Below, piece by piece: positions 1 to 7,787 of a stretch of DNA of 27,023 nucleotides. Every line of letters starts with the position of its first letter. Position 1 is the first letter of the stretch. This stretch comes from CAYVMN01 sp964452575 (GTDB lineage Bacteria > Desulfobacterota > DSM-4660 > Desulfatiglandales > Desulfatiglandaceae). The notes below the pieces were generated by a model. That model was given only the letters and a program-made list of their open reading frames with translations. It made no database searches and had not been told where the DNA came from. The stretch covers positions 1-27,023 of the forward strand of contig CAYVMN010000032.1 of NCBI GenBank assembly GCA_964452575.1, read 5' to 3'. The translations under genes were made by a program, and so were the position numbers.

Positions 1-810
1 GGAACTATTCCATTTCTCCATCAAAAATGTGAATTTATTTTTGCGTCAATCCTTAACTGGATGAACCACACGCGTGTGGATATGTGCGGATGTTGTGTAA
101 AGAGGTTTGGCGCAACAGATGGCTTCTACTGGTTTCCTGAAACTCATGGGGCAATTCGCCACGAATTGTTCTTCCGCATTGCTCTATTTACCCCCACCAT
201 GCTACTTCGCGCAGAAATCGCCAAAGGACATCTTTTCGAAGGCAGGAGATTCTTTGAAGATTATGAACTGTGGATCCGATTGGTGTCGCGTTACCGCGTG
301 GGAAACGTTCCGCAGGTGTTATATAAATGGCGCTCCTACCCTCAACAAGCCAGCAGAAGAAGAAGCAAGGACTTAGAGGAAGAATATTCTGCGTCTCGAC
401 CACACCACTTCTTCGCGCTCTTCCCTGAAGCCTCTTCGGAGGATTATGCCGCCTTGGCATGTGTTGCTGAGAAAAGACCCTTAAGCAATCTGGCGCACCT
501 GGAGCGGGCCGGGTTCTGGCTCGTGCGCTTGGCTCGAACCTCGGATAGGTTTTTGCGAAGGCGCATGGCGGAACGCTGGTTTGCGGCCTGTCGAAGGTCG
601 GCCCACCTTGGATGGGGGAGTTATCGTCTATACCGCCAGGTCTCCCCACGATTCGATGTTCCTGAAGAGAAACGGGCGATTTTCACGCTGCAACTGGCAT
701 GTGCATTGAGAATCAGGACAGACTCGTGGATTTACAACACCCTTAGTCATCTGAGAAGAGGATTGCGGCGCCGAAAACGAAGCCCCTCTGCAAGAAAGAA
801 CAGGCCGTGA
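1..810 (+). CDS. Family 2 glycosyltransferase, C-terminal part (5' truncated by window)
   Basis: The reading frame is open from base 1, so the start lies outside the window; the ATG at 61 is internal. Visible residues match the second half of GT2 glycosyltransferases: a segment like 'FPETHGAIRHELFFRIALF' where the family has its acceptor-side helix, then 'FEGRRFFEDYELWIRL', the conserved E-D-Y-x-L-W motif containing the catalytic-base region, then 'LYKWRSYPQQASRRR', a typical end of the domain. The N-terminal nucleotide-sugar binding part with the DxD motif is not in the window. The C-terminal 130 residues are basic and family-unspecific. It would transfer a sugar at the cytoplasmic membrane during polysaccharide assembly. 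Its TGA overlaps the GTG start of the next gene by 4 bp (GTGA), so the two are translationally coupled. The donor sugar cannot be told. Confidence 0.8.
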   Translation, partial: GTIPFLHQKCEFIFASILNWMNHTRVDMCGCCVKRFGATDGFYWFPETHGAIRHELFFRIALFTPTMLLRAEIAKGHLFEGRRFFEDYELWIRLVSRYRVGNVPQVLYKWRSYPQQASRRRSKDLEEEYSASRPHHFFALFPEASSEDYAALACVAEKRPLSNLAHLERAGFWLVRLARTSDRFLRRRMAERWFAACRRSAHLGWGSYRLYRQVSPRFDVPEEKRAIFTLQLACALRIRTDSWIYNTLSHLRRGLRRRKRSPSARKNRP

Positions 811-1610
811 CAGAGACTCCTCTCAGATTATTGACTGTGCATGGCAGACGTTTTTTCCGATCTTGTCGTCGGCGCCTTCATGCTCGAAAGACTCGCCGTT
901 TCTACGCCCAATTCATGAAGCCCGGCGCTCTCGTTTTCGATGTCGGGGCCAATGTGGGCAACCGCACCAAGATTTTCTTGCAACTGGGCGCCAGGGTGAT
1001 TTCCGTGGAACCGCAGAAGGAGTGTGTGCGAACACTGTTCATCCGCTACCACGATAATCCAGCGGTTCAGATCGTTCCCAAAGCGCTTGGGGCGGCGGAG
1101 GGTAAGGCTGAAATGCTGATTTATCATGGGTTTAATAGTCGCTCGTCTCTTAACCCCGCCTTCTGCCTGGCCCAAGATCTGAATGGCCGGTTTGGGGCAT
1201 CATCCCCCGATGAAGAGCGAATGGTCAAAGTGACAACTCTGAATACACTGATCGAGGAATTCGGGCCACCGTCTTTCATTAAGATTGATGTAGAAGGCTA
1301 TGAATATGAGGTTCTAAGGGGTTTATCGCAGCCTGTAAAGGCCCTTTCCCTTGAGTTTTTGCCTGTGTATCTGGAACCGGCGCTCAAGAGCATCGACTAC
1401 CTTCAGCGGTTTGGCACCATGCGCCTGAATTATGCTATTATGGAGCGAATGGAGTTGGCTCTCGAAGACTGGGTGGATCCTGAAAAGATGGTGAAGATAT
1501 TGAAGTCCCATGAACATACCCGGGAGTTCCTTTCTGGTGATGTGTATGTTCGCTTTATTGAGGAAACGCGGCAGCCAAGAACTAGCAATGCCGGACCTAT
1601 CACCATATGA
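807..1610 (+). CDS. FkbM family methyltransferase
   Basis: A 267-residue SAM-dependent methyltransferase. The sequence shows the SAM-binding motif 'VFDVGANVGNRTKIFLQLGARVISVEPQ' at about residues 43-70 and the FkbM hallmark 'FIKIDVEGYEYEVLRGL' at about 157-173. FkbM enzymes O-methylate hydroxyls, and in polysaccharide loci they usually cap or decorate sugars. The GTG start at 807 overlaps the previous stop (GTGA), which supports this start and coupling with the glycosyltransferase. The length is normal for the family and both signature motifs are intact. The position between a glycosyltransferase and a sulfotransferase-like gene suggests a glycan substrate; the exact substrate is unknown. A 24-bp piece of this gene (1214-1237) recurs with 2 mismatches at 2881-2904, apparently a relic of a second FkbM gene. 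Confidence 0.85.
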   Translation: MTETPLRLLTVHGRRFFRSCRRRLHARKTRRFYAQFMKPGALVFDVGANVGNRTKIFLQLGARVISVEPQKECVRTLFIRYHDNPAVQIVPKALGAAEGKAEMLIYHGFNSRSSLNPAFCLAQDLNGRFGASSPDEERMVKVTTLNTLIEEFGPPSFIKIDVEGYEYEVLRGLSQPVKALSLEFLPVYLEPALKSIDYLQRFGTMRLNYAIMERMELALEDWVDPEKMVKILKSHEHTREFLSGDVYVRFIEETRQPRTSNAGPITI

Positions 1611-1661
1611 AGACATCATCCTATTTTCAAACACCGCCACAAGAGCATCTTTGATACAAAT

Positions 1662-2594
1662 ATGGAGCATCAGGCATCCCTTATCCATATCGGTCTTGCC
1701 AAGACGGCCACCACCTCCTTACAACGCAATTTGCTATCCCGGCATCCGGAGATCTACTATTTTGGCTTTGAAAACCGCGATGTGAGCATGCGATGGGTCC
1801 TCAAGATGATCAAGAGCCAGGATTCCATAGACTACAGGCAATCTAAGGTCTCACGTCTCATTAACGGCATTTTCGAAAGGAATCCGCTTGGAAACAAGAA
1901 ACTGGTCGTTTCAGATGAATTCCTAACCCTGCCCTATCATCCCGAATATACTGCGGTTGATCGCGCGGCCATCGCGAGACGTTTGCGGGATACTTTCGGG
2001 GCGGCCAGGATACTCATGGTAATTCGAAGACCACAGGATCTACTGGGGGCTCTGTATTCGGAATGGATGAAATGGTACGGCATCCGCCACATGTCTAGGG
2101 TCGATTTTGATACCTGGGTAACCGGCATGCTGAATACACCCACAACAACGTGGCTGTCTCTTCTAAAATATTATGATATCTATCAGGTATATGGAGAGAT
2201 ATTCGGTTTTAACTGCATAGCGCTCTACCTGTACGAAGAACTTGAAAGAGATAACGCGGCTTTTGCCACCAGAGTCTGCCAGTATGTTGGGGTTTCTCAG
2301 GAAGGAGCAGGAGAACTCTTCGGGCAAAAGCGATTTCGTTCCAGGCTCAAGCAGTGGCAGGTCCAGGAAAGGTTGATTTTCACTCCTCATCCAAGACTGT
2401 GGCGGATATACCACAACCTTAGACGGCGGAGGCCCATCAGTTCTTTAATGAACAGGTTCTTACCTGGCAAACCGGCCGGTGCGCATCTGTCTCCTGAGAT
2501 TACGACTCGAATCGACCGACGGTTCAGGTCCCAATATGAGAAACTGGCTTCAAATACGGGTCTGGATCTGAAGGGATACGGTTATTGGGAATAG
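1662..2594 (+). CDS. Sulfotransferase-like protein
   Basis: A 310-residue protein whose N-terminus 'LIHIGLAKTATTSLQRNLLSRHPEIYYFG' is the 5'-phosphosulfate-binding loop of PAPS-dependent sulfotransferases (usual form H-x-G-x-x-K-T-G/A-T-T-S/T-L-Q). A second characteristic stretch, 'ILMVIRRPQDLLGALYSEWMKWYG' at about 117-140, fits the 3'-phosphate-binding strand and helix (R-x-P ... S-x-Y/W). The enzyme would move a sulfuryl group from PAPS to a hydroxyl, probably on the glycan made by this locus. ATG 1662 leaves only 51 bp after the FkbM gene. No strong Shine-Dalgarno is visible, but the binding loop begins seven residues in, as is usual. No PAPS synthesis gene is present in the window. Some members of this fold are uncharacterised, so sulfate transfer is a family-based inference. 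Confidence 0.75.
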   Translation: MEHQASLIHIGLAKTATTSLQRNLLSRHPEIYYFGFENRDVSMRWVLKMIKSQDSIDYRQSKVSRLINGIFERNPLGNKKLVVSDEFLTLPYHPEYTAVDRAAIARRLRDTFGAARILMVIRRPQDLLGALYSEWMKWYGIRHMSRVDFDTWVTGMLNTPTTTWLSLLKYYDIYQVYGEIFGFNCIALYLYEELERDNAAFATRVCQYVGVSQEGAGELFGQKRFRSRLKQWQVQERLIFTPHPRLWRIYHNLRRRRPISSLMNRFLPGKPAGAHLSPEITTRIDRRFRSQYEKLASNTGLDLKGYGYWE

Positions 2595-2668
2595 AAATAG
2601 AAAGGTCCGGAAAGAATACAGAGGGATCTTCTGTCCGGCAGGGAAGGGGCTTCTTCTGCCTGGGAAGA

Positions 2669-2690
2669 ATTGAGATATCAGTATCTCAAT
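2669..2690. terminator. Possible hairpin terminator between convergent genes
   Basis: A perfect 9-bp stem (ATTGAGATA / TATCTCAAT) with a TCAG loop lies 75 bp after the sulfotransferase-like stop. A second smaller stem (CGCCAA / TTGGCG, 2693-2708) follows at once. Neither has a clean T-tract, so a termination role is only suggested by position between converging genes. Confidence 0.3.
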
Positions 2691-2724
2691 AGCGCCAAGC
2701 TTTTGGCGAGAAAATAAGCCCCCT

Positions 2725-2881
2725 TTTAACCCGTATTCCGGAAAGCAGATTTGTAACATATTGAAATAGAAATATGTTTCCAATCTACTGAAAATTGTAG
2801 CCCATAAATATGAGCGGACAGCACACAATGATCCCAGACACTTACAGGGTCAGAAGATAATTTTCCGGAATACGGGTTAAA
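2725..2881. repeat. 157-bp inverted-repeat-bounded element (MITE-like)
   Basis: The left arm 2725-2744 (TTTAACCCGTATTCCGGAAA) is the exact reverse complement of the right arm 2862-2881, 20 of 20 bases, enclosing 117 bp of AT-rich non-coding sequence. The inside holds a further short inverted repeat (ACATAT ... ATATGT near 2757-2778). No target-site duplication was evident on either side. Size and structure resemble a miniature inverted-repeat transposable element or solo insertion-sequence ends, but no family was recognised. Confidence 0.55.
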
Positions 2882-2904
2882 GAGCGTATGGTCAAAGTGA
2901 CGAC
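2881..2904 (+). pseudogene. 24-bp relic of an FkbM methyltransferase gene
   Basis: Bases 2881-2904 match 1214-1237 of the FkbM gene at 22 of 24 positions. Read in the same sense they encode the same peptide stretch, E-R-M-V-K-V-T. It begins exactly where the right inverted-repeat arm ends. The match is too long to expect by chance in a window this size, so it is probably the remaining edge of a second FkbM gene replaced by the WecF-like segment. Confidence 0.4.
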
Positions 2905-2907
2905 CTC

Positions 2908-4134
2908 TCATATCTGCATCTTGCTAAAAAGTTCTTTCCACAACCTGATCATAGACTCAAGAGAAAAATACTGCTGAGCGAGCAGACGGTTTCGTTCTCT
3001 GTCCTGATCTGAAAATGCCAAAAACCGTTCAAACGAACATGATCCTATCTCATCGGCATCGAATACTTTTATGCCCAACTCAGTTAACATTTGATAGGTT
3101 GGGGAAAAGGAGGATAGATAGACTTTTTTTCCGTTAAGCAAAGAAGCATATACACAATAGAGGCCTTGCTGCCTTTTGGCATTGACAATCAAAATATCAA
3201 TATTTTGCAGGAGGATATTGTACTCAGCTTTGGGAATAATACCGTTCAGAGGAATAAATTTTGGCCCCAACAATCGCTTACCAGTTTCAATCACCTCAAG
3301 CTTATAGGATGAACGGGTAGTGTACCCGAGAGGTGCGATGATTTTCACATTATCGAATCTAAAGCATCCCAGCCGGGGCAAGAGCTTCAAATGCTCATTT
3401 GAAGGGTTTCCTGAATTGCCGAACAGCACATTGTAAACATTCCTGGCTTTTTTCTGAGTGGCAGATTTCAGCACTGAAGAATTTGTGTTGTAAACACAGA
3501 TAAAATGCTTACTACAAGGCCCGTGCAGTTCGTCAATTATCTTAAACTCCCTCGGGGTCAGTGTACAAATCATCCCCAACTTCGGAAGAATTAAGCTTCT
3601 GGTCCACGAAATTGCTATAGCCATGACAGTGGATCGTAATACAAAAAAAAAGTTATCATTCAATATCTTTTCGAATTCTCTACTTCGGATTAAAGATCCC
3701 CTGATACTCTTTAGAAGTCCATGGAACAAATGAGCCAGCAATTTTTTCTTCAACTCAAGTAATTGTTTGTCCCGGCGATAGGAAATAACATCGGAGCCCC
3801 AATGAATTAGTGCAGTTCTTTTCCACAAATCCGGCCGCATAAGAAGACTGGGCCATAAGTTTTCGTAAAAAGCACTATTATGAATCATCAGCAGGTCATT
3901 CTTTCTCATTTTGCCCAGACACGATAAATCAATCCGCATTCCTCGATGGATTCTCAGACAAGCGGCAGGCAAATTCAACTGCTGATATGACGCCATCGCC
4001 TCTTGAGACACACCGTAAAGATGGAAAATCTGTTTACTATCGGAGATGCCCAGTTGATCAGAATACCTAAAGAAAACTGCAATTATATCCGGTACGTGGA
4101 CGGTGACGAAACCAGGAAAAATATGATGGACCAT
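2908..4134 (-). CDS. WecF-like 4-acetamido-4,6-dideoxyhexose transferase (GT56 family)
   Basis: About 408 residues. It resembles TDP-Fuc4NAc:lipid II Fuc4NAc transferase WecF: an N-terminal 'HHIF' start, 'ALIHWGSDVISYR' matching the 'WHVWGADLY' region, 'NVLFGNSGNPSNEHL' matching 'LLGNSGDPSNNHI', then 'KIIAPLGYTTRSSY' and 'NAKRQQGLYCVYASLLNGKKVYL' matching the donor-binding C-terminal half. WecF adds the third sugar of enterobacterial common antigen on the cytoplasmic side of the inner membrane. Start: an upstream ATG at 4152 is possible, but the ATG at 4134 follows GGAG at 6-nt spacing and sits at the family's N-terminus, so I prefer it. It is the last gene of a - strand cluster with an aminotransferase and N-acyltransferase that could make its donor. 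It is visibly more AT-rich (roughly 35-43% GC in two lines counted) than its neighbours, suggesting transfer. A different 4-amino-sugar donor is possible. Confidence 0.72.
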   Translation of the reverse strand: MVHHIFPGFVTVHVPDIIAVFFRYSDQLGISDSKQIFHLYGVSQEAMASYQQLNLPAACLRIHRGMRIDLSCLGKMRKNDLLMIHNSAFYENLWPSLLMRPDLWKRTALIHWGSDVISYRRDKQLLELKKKLLAHLFHGLLKSIRGSLIRSREFEKILNDNFFFVLRSTVMAIAISWTRSLILPKLGMICTLTPREFKIIDELHGPCSKHFICVYNTNSSVLKSATQKKARNVYNVLFGNSGNPSNEHLKLLPRLGCFRFDNVKIIAPLGYTTRSSYKLEVIETGKRLLGPKFIPLNGIIPKAEYNILLQNIDILIVNAKRQQGLYCVYASLLNGKKVYLSSFSPTYQMLTELGIKVFDADEIGSCSFERFLAFSDQDRERNRLLAQQYFSLESMIRLWKELFSKMQI

Positions 4135-4368
4135 CTTTTTCTCCAAACTCATCTTCTACTTGGCAACAGCGGTATATATGAAACCGGCACGGATGCATGA
4201 AGCCTTCCCAAAGCCTTTTATAAGCAACCTGCCCACCCCTTTATCACCCCCGTTTTTCCGAAGTGCTGTGGATTGAAAGAGGACACTCTGAAACTCCAAG
4301 ATCTCACAGGTGCGATTTGACGCATTGGCTGGATTGAGCCATCATCTTTGATGGCCCCCGCGAATGCT

Positions 4369-5595
4369 TTAACCAGCATTGATGTTTTTCCCGTATCTAG
4401 ACTCAACTCGTTTCTGTACCTCGGCACCCAACCTGAGGATTAATCGAATTCGCTCACAGACTTTCTGGACGTCTTCAATGCTCATACTGGTCCCTGTGGG
4501 AAGACAAACGACCTTTTTGAGAACTGACTCCGTGTTCGGCAGCAGCAGATCAGTGTCAGGAAATAGAGAACAGTATGGCTCCATTCGGTGGCATCCGGGG
4601 AAAAAGTACCTCTGCGCCAGAACGTTCTCTGCCTTCAAGGCTTTTATCAGGCAATCCCTCGTGATGCCCGCTTCCTCTTCCACTTCTATCAAGATGTAAT
4701 GGTAGTTGCAGAATTCATCTTCTGCGTATTCCACTACCCGGAGCCCTTGCACCCCCTCAAGACCGGCACGATAGGTATTGTAGTTGTGCCGATTTGCCTC
4801 GATGAATGTCTCCAGGTTTTCGAGGGATGTCAGCCCCATTGCAGCGCAAGCTTCTGTCATTTTCCCATTCATTCCAACACTCGTCACGGTTCCCTTGAAC
4901 CCGAAGTTCTTCATTCGCCGCACTTTTTCTGCCAACGCGTCATTGTCCGTAACTATCGCGCCGCCTTCAAAGGAGTTGATAACCTTGGTAGCGTGAAAAC
5001 TGAACACCTCGGCATCGCCGAAGCCTCCAATCATCCGCCCGCAATGAGAGCAGCCAAATGCGTGTGCCGCATCAAAGAGTAGATGAAGGTTGTGGCGTCT
5101 GCAGATTTTTGACAGAGCCTCAGTCTGACATGCCCGGCCAAACAAGTGCACGCCGATTACGCCGGATGTTCGTGGGTTAATAAGAGACTCCAAGCATTTG
5201 GGATCAATGCAGTAGTCGGCAGGGTCGATATCGCAAAAAACAGGGGTAACCCCTTGCCATAACAAGGAATGTGCCGTGGCTATAAAGGTAAATGACGGGA
5301 TTATGACTTCGCCGGTCAACCCAAGAGCCCGTGTTGCTATTTCCAGGCCGACAGTGGCATTACATACGGCTACACAATGTCGGACACCCACATAATCCGC
5401 CACCCGCTGTTCGAATTCCCGCACATATTTTCCAGAGTTCGTGAGCCATTTGTTGTCAAAGATATCGTTGACCCGGGCGAAAAATTGAGATCGGTCGGGA
5501 ATATTCGGCCGACCGACATGGCGCGGATGCTCAAAGGAGGGCTCACCCCCAAAGATGGCAAGCGGATCGATCTCATCTCTTTTCTTAATATGCAT
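4369..5595 (-). CDS. DegT/DnrJ/EryC1/StrS family sugar 4-aminotransferase
   Basis: About 408 residues of a PLP-dependent nucleotide-sugar aminotransferase. Visible landmarks are 'KWLTNSGKYVREFE' (N-terminal substrate loop), 'IIPSFTFIATAHSLLWQGVTPVFCDID' (cofactor-phosphate region), 'LLFDAAHAFG' with the PLP-binding Asp near 175, and 'FSFHATKVINSFEGGAIV' with the Schiff-base Lys near 204. The opening 'AIFGGEPSFEHPRHVGRPN' and the 'YFFPGCHRMEPY' segment are like enzymes annotated as dTDP-4-keto-6-deoxyglucose 4-aminotransferases (VioA/DesI type). It likely transfers an amino group from glutamate to a dTDP-4-keto-6-deoxyhexose. Start: a TTG at 5598 and the adjacent ATG at 5595 are both possible; ATG is chosen. 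It overlaps the acyltransferase 3' end by 11 bp, so translation is coupled. Whether the product is the gluco (Qui4N) or galacto (Fuc4N) epimer is unclear. Confidence 0.85.
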   Translation of the reverse strand: MHIKKRDEIDPLAIFGGEPSFEHPRHVGRPNIPDRSQFFARVNDIFDNKWLTNSGKYVREFEQRVADYVGVRHCVAVCNATVGLEIATRALGLTGEVIIPSFTFIATAHSLLWQGVTPVFCDIDPADYCIDPKCLESLINPRTSGVIGVHLFGRACQTEALSKICRRHNLHLLFDAAHAFGCSHCGRMIGGFGDAEVFSFHATKVINSFEGGAIVTDNDALAEKVRRMKNFGFKGTVTSVGMNGKMTEACAAMGLTSLENLETFIEANRHNYNTYRAGLEGVQGLRVVEYAEDEFCNYHYILIEVEEEAGITRDCLIKALKAENVLAQRYFFPGCHRMEPYCSLFPDTDLLLPNTESVLKKVVCLPTGTSMSIEDVQKVCERIRLILRLGAEVQKRVESRYGKNINAG

Positions 5596-6247
5596 CAAGC
5601 TTTCTTACCACCTTTGCCGGTGACCCGAATGCGACAACATCATCGGGAATATCTTGGAGTACAGTACTGCCCGCCCCTATGACTACACGGCGACCGATTG
5701 TAACTTTGTCCGTCACAACGGACCCTACACCAATGAATGTACAGGCTCCAACGTGTACGTGCCCGGCAAGATGGACGCCAGGTCCAATGTGCACGCCATC
5801 GCTGATACTGCAGTCATGATCAACACTCGATCCGGTGTTGATGATCACATTTTGTCCGATATGGGAGCCCGGGTTCACCACAGTCCCGGCGACAATAACA
5901 GTTCCTGAGCCTACAACTGCGTCAGTTGCAACAACCGCGCTTGGATGTATCGCCTTTGCCAGTTGGAAGCCTTTTGCGTGAACAATCGCAGCCTTTTCGA
6001 CCCTTGCATGGCAATCCCCGAATGCCAAAAGAAAGAAACGTACTCCCATCCGGTAAATATCTTCAAGGCTATTAATACCTATAAAAACTGGCAGTTTTTG
6101 ATGCAGACCCTGTTTTTTTTCTAACCCTTCGTCTATAATTTGGCCGACAATTTCATAATCATCAACCAATTTAACGATGTCGGTGACTACCTTCGCGTGT
6201 CCTCCACTCCCCCAAATGGCCAGCTTCTTTTTTCTACCTCTTGTCAT
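5585..6247 (-). CDS. PglD/NeuD family sugar N- or O-acyltransferase
   Basis: A 220-residue protein with the two-domain layout of PglD/NeuD. An N-terminal Rossmann-like nucleotide-sugar binding domain starts 'KLAIWGSGGHAKVVTDIV' (the G-x-G-G-H-A-K motif at 13-19). A left-handed beta-helix of hexapeptide repeats follows from about residue 97 to 210. The catalytic-base His is in 'SSVDHDCSI' (His134). PglD acetylates the 4-amino group of UDP-4-amino-sugars using acetyl-CoA. Overlapping the sugar 4-aminotransferase by 11 bp, this enzyme most simply N-acylates that aminotransferase's product before transfer by the WecF-like protein. Length and motifs are complete. The acyl donor is not determined by sequence alone. 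Confidence 0.85.
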   Translation of the reverse strand: MTRGRKKKLAIWGSGGHAKVVTDIVKLVDDYEIVGQIIDEGLEKKQGLHQKLPVFIGINSLEDIYRMGVRFFLLAFGDCHARVEKAAIVHAKGFQLAKAIHPSAVVATDAVVGSGTVIVAGTVVNPGSHIGQNVIINTGSSVDHDCSISDGVHIGPGVHLAGHVHVGACTFIGVGSVVTDKVTIGRRVVIGAGSTVLQDIPDDVVAFGSPAKVVRKLDAY

Positions 6248-6341
6248 CTCTTCGACTCCGCTTGTCCTGCTAATAGCCCCGAATAACAGTTGTGTATCTT
6301 CAAATCGCCCCTCGGAAATGTGCCAAGAAAGGCTGCTCTTT

Positions 6342-7496
6342 CTACCCCCATTTGACCCTTAATACATTCCCTGTTTCGGGCCTCAGATCGTCGGCCTCAC
6401 AGCCGAGGCCGAAGTAAAAGGCGCCGGTGAGATATTCAAATGAGCGGGCGAAGGTGGGAGATTTAAACTCGAACAGGGGTTGCCATTCCGACAGATCCCG
6501 TGTTGCCGTTACCCGTATGGTGACCCTGTCATTGGTGTCATTTGGCTCGAGGGCTGAAAGCACATAGAGCACGCCGTCTTTCGCCAGTAAATCCCACGGC
6601 TTTCCCGGCAGGTTAATCCTTTTGATATGGGCCGGATCTTTCGCCATGTAAAGAGCGAATGGGGTCCACTGATGGTCCGTGGCCAGATGCGCACCGATGT
6701 AAACGGTAGCCCCTTTGAATGGGACATCCCTGACCACCAGTCGAATTGGGTGATTTTTAGTAACGCCGGGGAACCATTCCACATTCTTTTCTTCATGAAA
6801 ACGATTGCCATCCCAGGTGGCCACCCCCCTGTAAAGGGATACATACAGGTTGGCGCCCACAGTAAACAAGGTATAGGCCCGCATCCCCAATATCCCGCAC
6901 CCTTTCCATGTATCGCCTCCATCTTCAGACATTACGACAAATTCAGAGTGTGGTTTGGTCCCCAGGGCGGCAAACATCTTCCCATTAAAATAAATCATAT
7001 CATAGCAGTGAATACCGCCGGGGATGTTGCGGTATTTCTTCCAGCCCTTTGCCTCCAACCGGTACCAGTTGCCATATTCCCATGAATCGGTCGGATCATG
7101 ACCCGGGACGACCAGTTTGCCATTCAAGATCCGGAAGCGGTCAACCTGTTCCTCGTCGGCCTCAAATTCGACTCTAAATTGATTCCCCTTCGGATCGTAG
7201 GACCAAATCTGCCCCCCTTTGGCATTGGGCGCCGGGCCGTCATTGTTGCTGTTACCCATGCCAAAGTACAACCGGCCCTCAAAAACCTGCATGTCCCAGA
7301 TATTTCGCGCATAAACCATATCACCGGCCCGGTATTTTTGCTGCCCTGGATTGCCCAATGTTTCAACCAGGCTGTTCGCATCCTTGACATGGCCGAAATA
7401 CTCTGTCCCGCTGAACAGGTTCCCGGCGAACAGGGTTATTGTCAACGCGGCAGCAAGCCCACAAAAAACAACTTTTCCGCTCCACATTATGTTCAT
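6342..7496 (-). CDS. Exported beta-propeller-like protein of unknown function
   Basis: A 384-residue protein with a signal peptide: short basic start, then hydrophobic 'VVFCGLAAALTITLFAGNLFSG' to about residue 30. The rest is rich in repeating strands of the pattern 'x-I-W-D-M-Q-V-F-E-G-R-L-Y-F-G', 'D-M-I-Y-F-N-G-K-M-F-A-A-L-G', 'Y-T-L-F-T-V-G-A-N-L-Y-V-S-L', 'D-L-L-A-K-D-G-V-L-Y-V-L', 'F-E-Y-L-T-G-A-F-Y-F-G-L-G', about six blades. An Asp-box-like motif 'S-E-D-G-G-D-T-W-K-G' sits near residue 190. This looks like a periplasmic or secreted six- to seven-bladed propeller related to BNR/kelch-type folds. The ATG abuts the PqqD-like stop with no gap (TAG-ATG), so the two are co-translated. No enzymatic residues were recognised. 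A binding or structural role in export of the locus product is a guess. Confidence 0.75.
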   Translation of the reverse strand: MNIMWSGKVVFCGLAAALTITLFAGNLFSGTEYFGHVKDANSLVETLGNPGQQKYRAGDMVYARNIWDMQVFEGRLYFGMGNSNNDGPAPNAKGGQIWSYDPKGNQFRVEFEADEEQVDRFRILNGKLVVPGHDPTDSWEYGNWYRLEAKGWKKYRNIPGGIHCYDMIYFNGKMFAALGTKPHSEFVVMSEDGGDTWKGCGILGMRAYTLFTVGANLYVSLYRGVATWDGNRFHEEKNVEWFPGVTKNHPIRLVVRDVPFKGATVYIGAHLATDHQWTPFALYMAKDPAHIKRINLPGKPWDLLAKDGVLYVLSALEPNDTNDRVTIRVTATRDLSEWQPLFEFKSPTFARSFEYLTGAFYFGLGCEADDLRPETGNVLRVKWG

Positions 7497-7787
7497 CTAC
7501 AACTTCACTTGGACTATTCTGTCTTCATTCAACTCGTTCAGAAACTTCAGCACATCCCTTTCGCAAGTCTCGCGATCAACGTCAAATCTTTCAGGGAGCA
7601 TATCGATCAGATCAGATACCTTGACGGGCTTCTCAATAAGTTTCCATATATGGCTCCCGATATCGTCCAGACCGTAATATTTGCCGTTTTCGATGCTCAT
7701 CATGACAGTTTCCCCGTCGATGTCACTGGCAACGATCTCTTCGATCTGGCAGATTACGGTATCTGTTGAGATTTCTTTCATTTTCAT
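7497..7787 (-). CDS. PqqD-like peptide chaperone (RiPP recognition element fold)
   Basis: A 96-residue protein with the PqqD family pattern throughout: 'VASDIDGETVMMSIENGKYYGLDDIGSHIWKLIEKPVKVSDLIDMLPERFDVDRETCERDVLKFLNEL' has the three-strand beta hairpin (x-E-x-V-x-L/M-x-x-x-x-G-x-Y-Y-x-L-D/N), the 'G-S-x-I-W' turn and the three helices. PqqD-type proteins bind leader peptides of ribosomally made peptides and present them to modifying enzymes; stand-alone copies also occur in lasso-peptide-like and exopolysaccharide loci. The start is well supported by AAGGAG five bases before ATG 7787. It is the first gene of the - strand operon. No radical SAM enzyme, lasso B2 protease, asparagine synthase or clear precursor peptide lies in the window, so the partner is unknown. 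Confidence 0.8.
   Translation of the reverse strand: MKMKEISTDTVICQIEEIVASDIDGETVMMSIENGKYYGLDDIGSHIWKLIEKPVKVSDLIDMLPERFDVDRETCERDVLKFLNELNEDRIVQVKL

Larger units (their letters stand above)
2595..2907. other. Intergenic region between convergent genes, with hairpins and an inverted-repeat element
   Basis: This 313-bp stretch separates the + strand glycan genes from the - strand operon and holds no gene. It contains two small hairpins that could end transcription (2669-2690 and 2693-2708), a 157-bp element bounded by 20-bp inverted repeats (2725-2881), and at its right end a 24-bp relic of an FkbM methyltransferase gene (2881-2904). It looks like a recombination scar. Confidence 0.6.

Noticed and set aside
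4338..4355. Hairpin GCCATCA/TGATGGC between the aminotransferase and WecF-like genes, considered as a terminator.
   Set aside because: No T-tract on either strand and the stem is only 7 bp.
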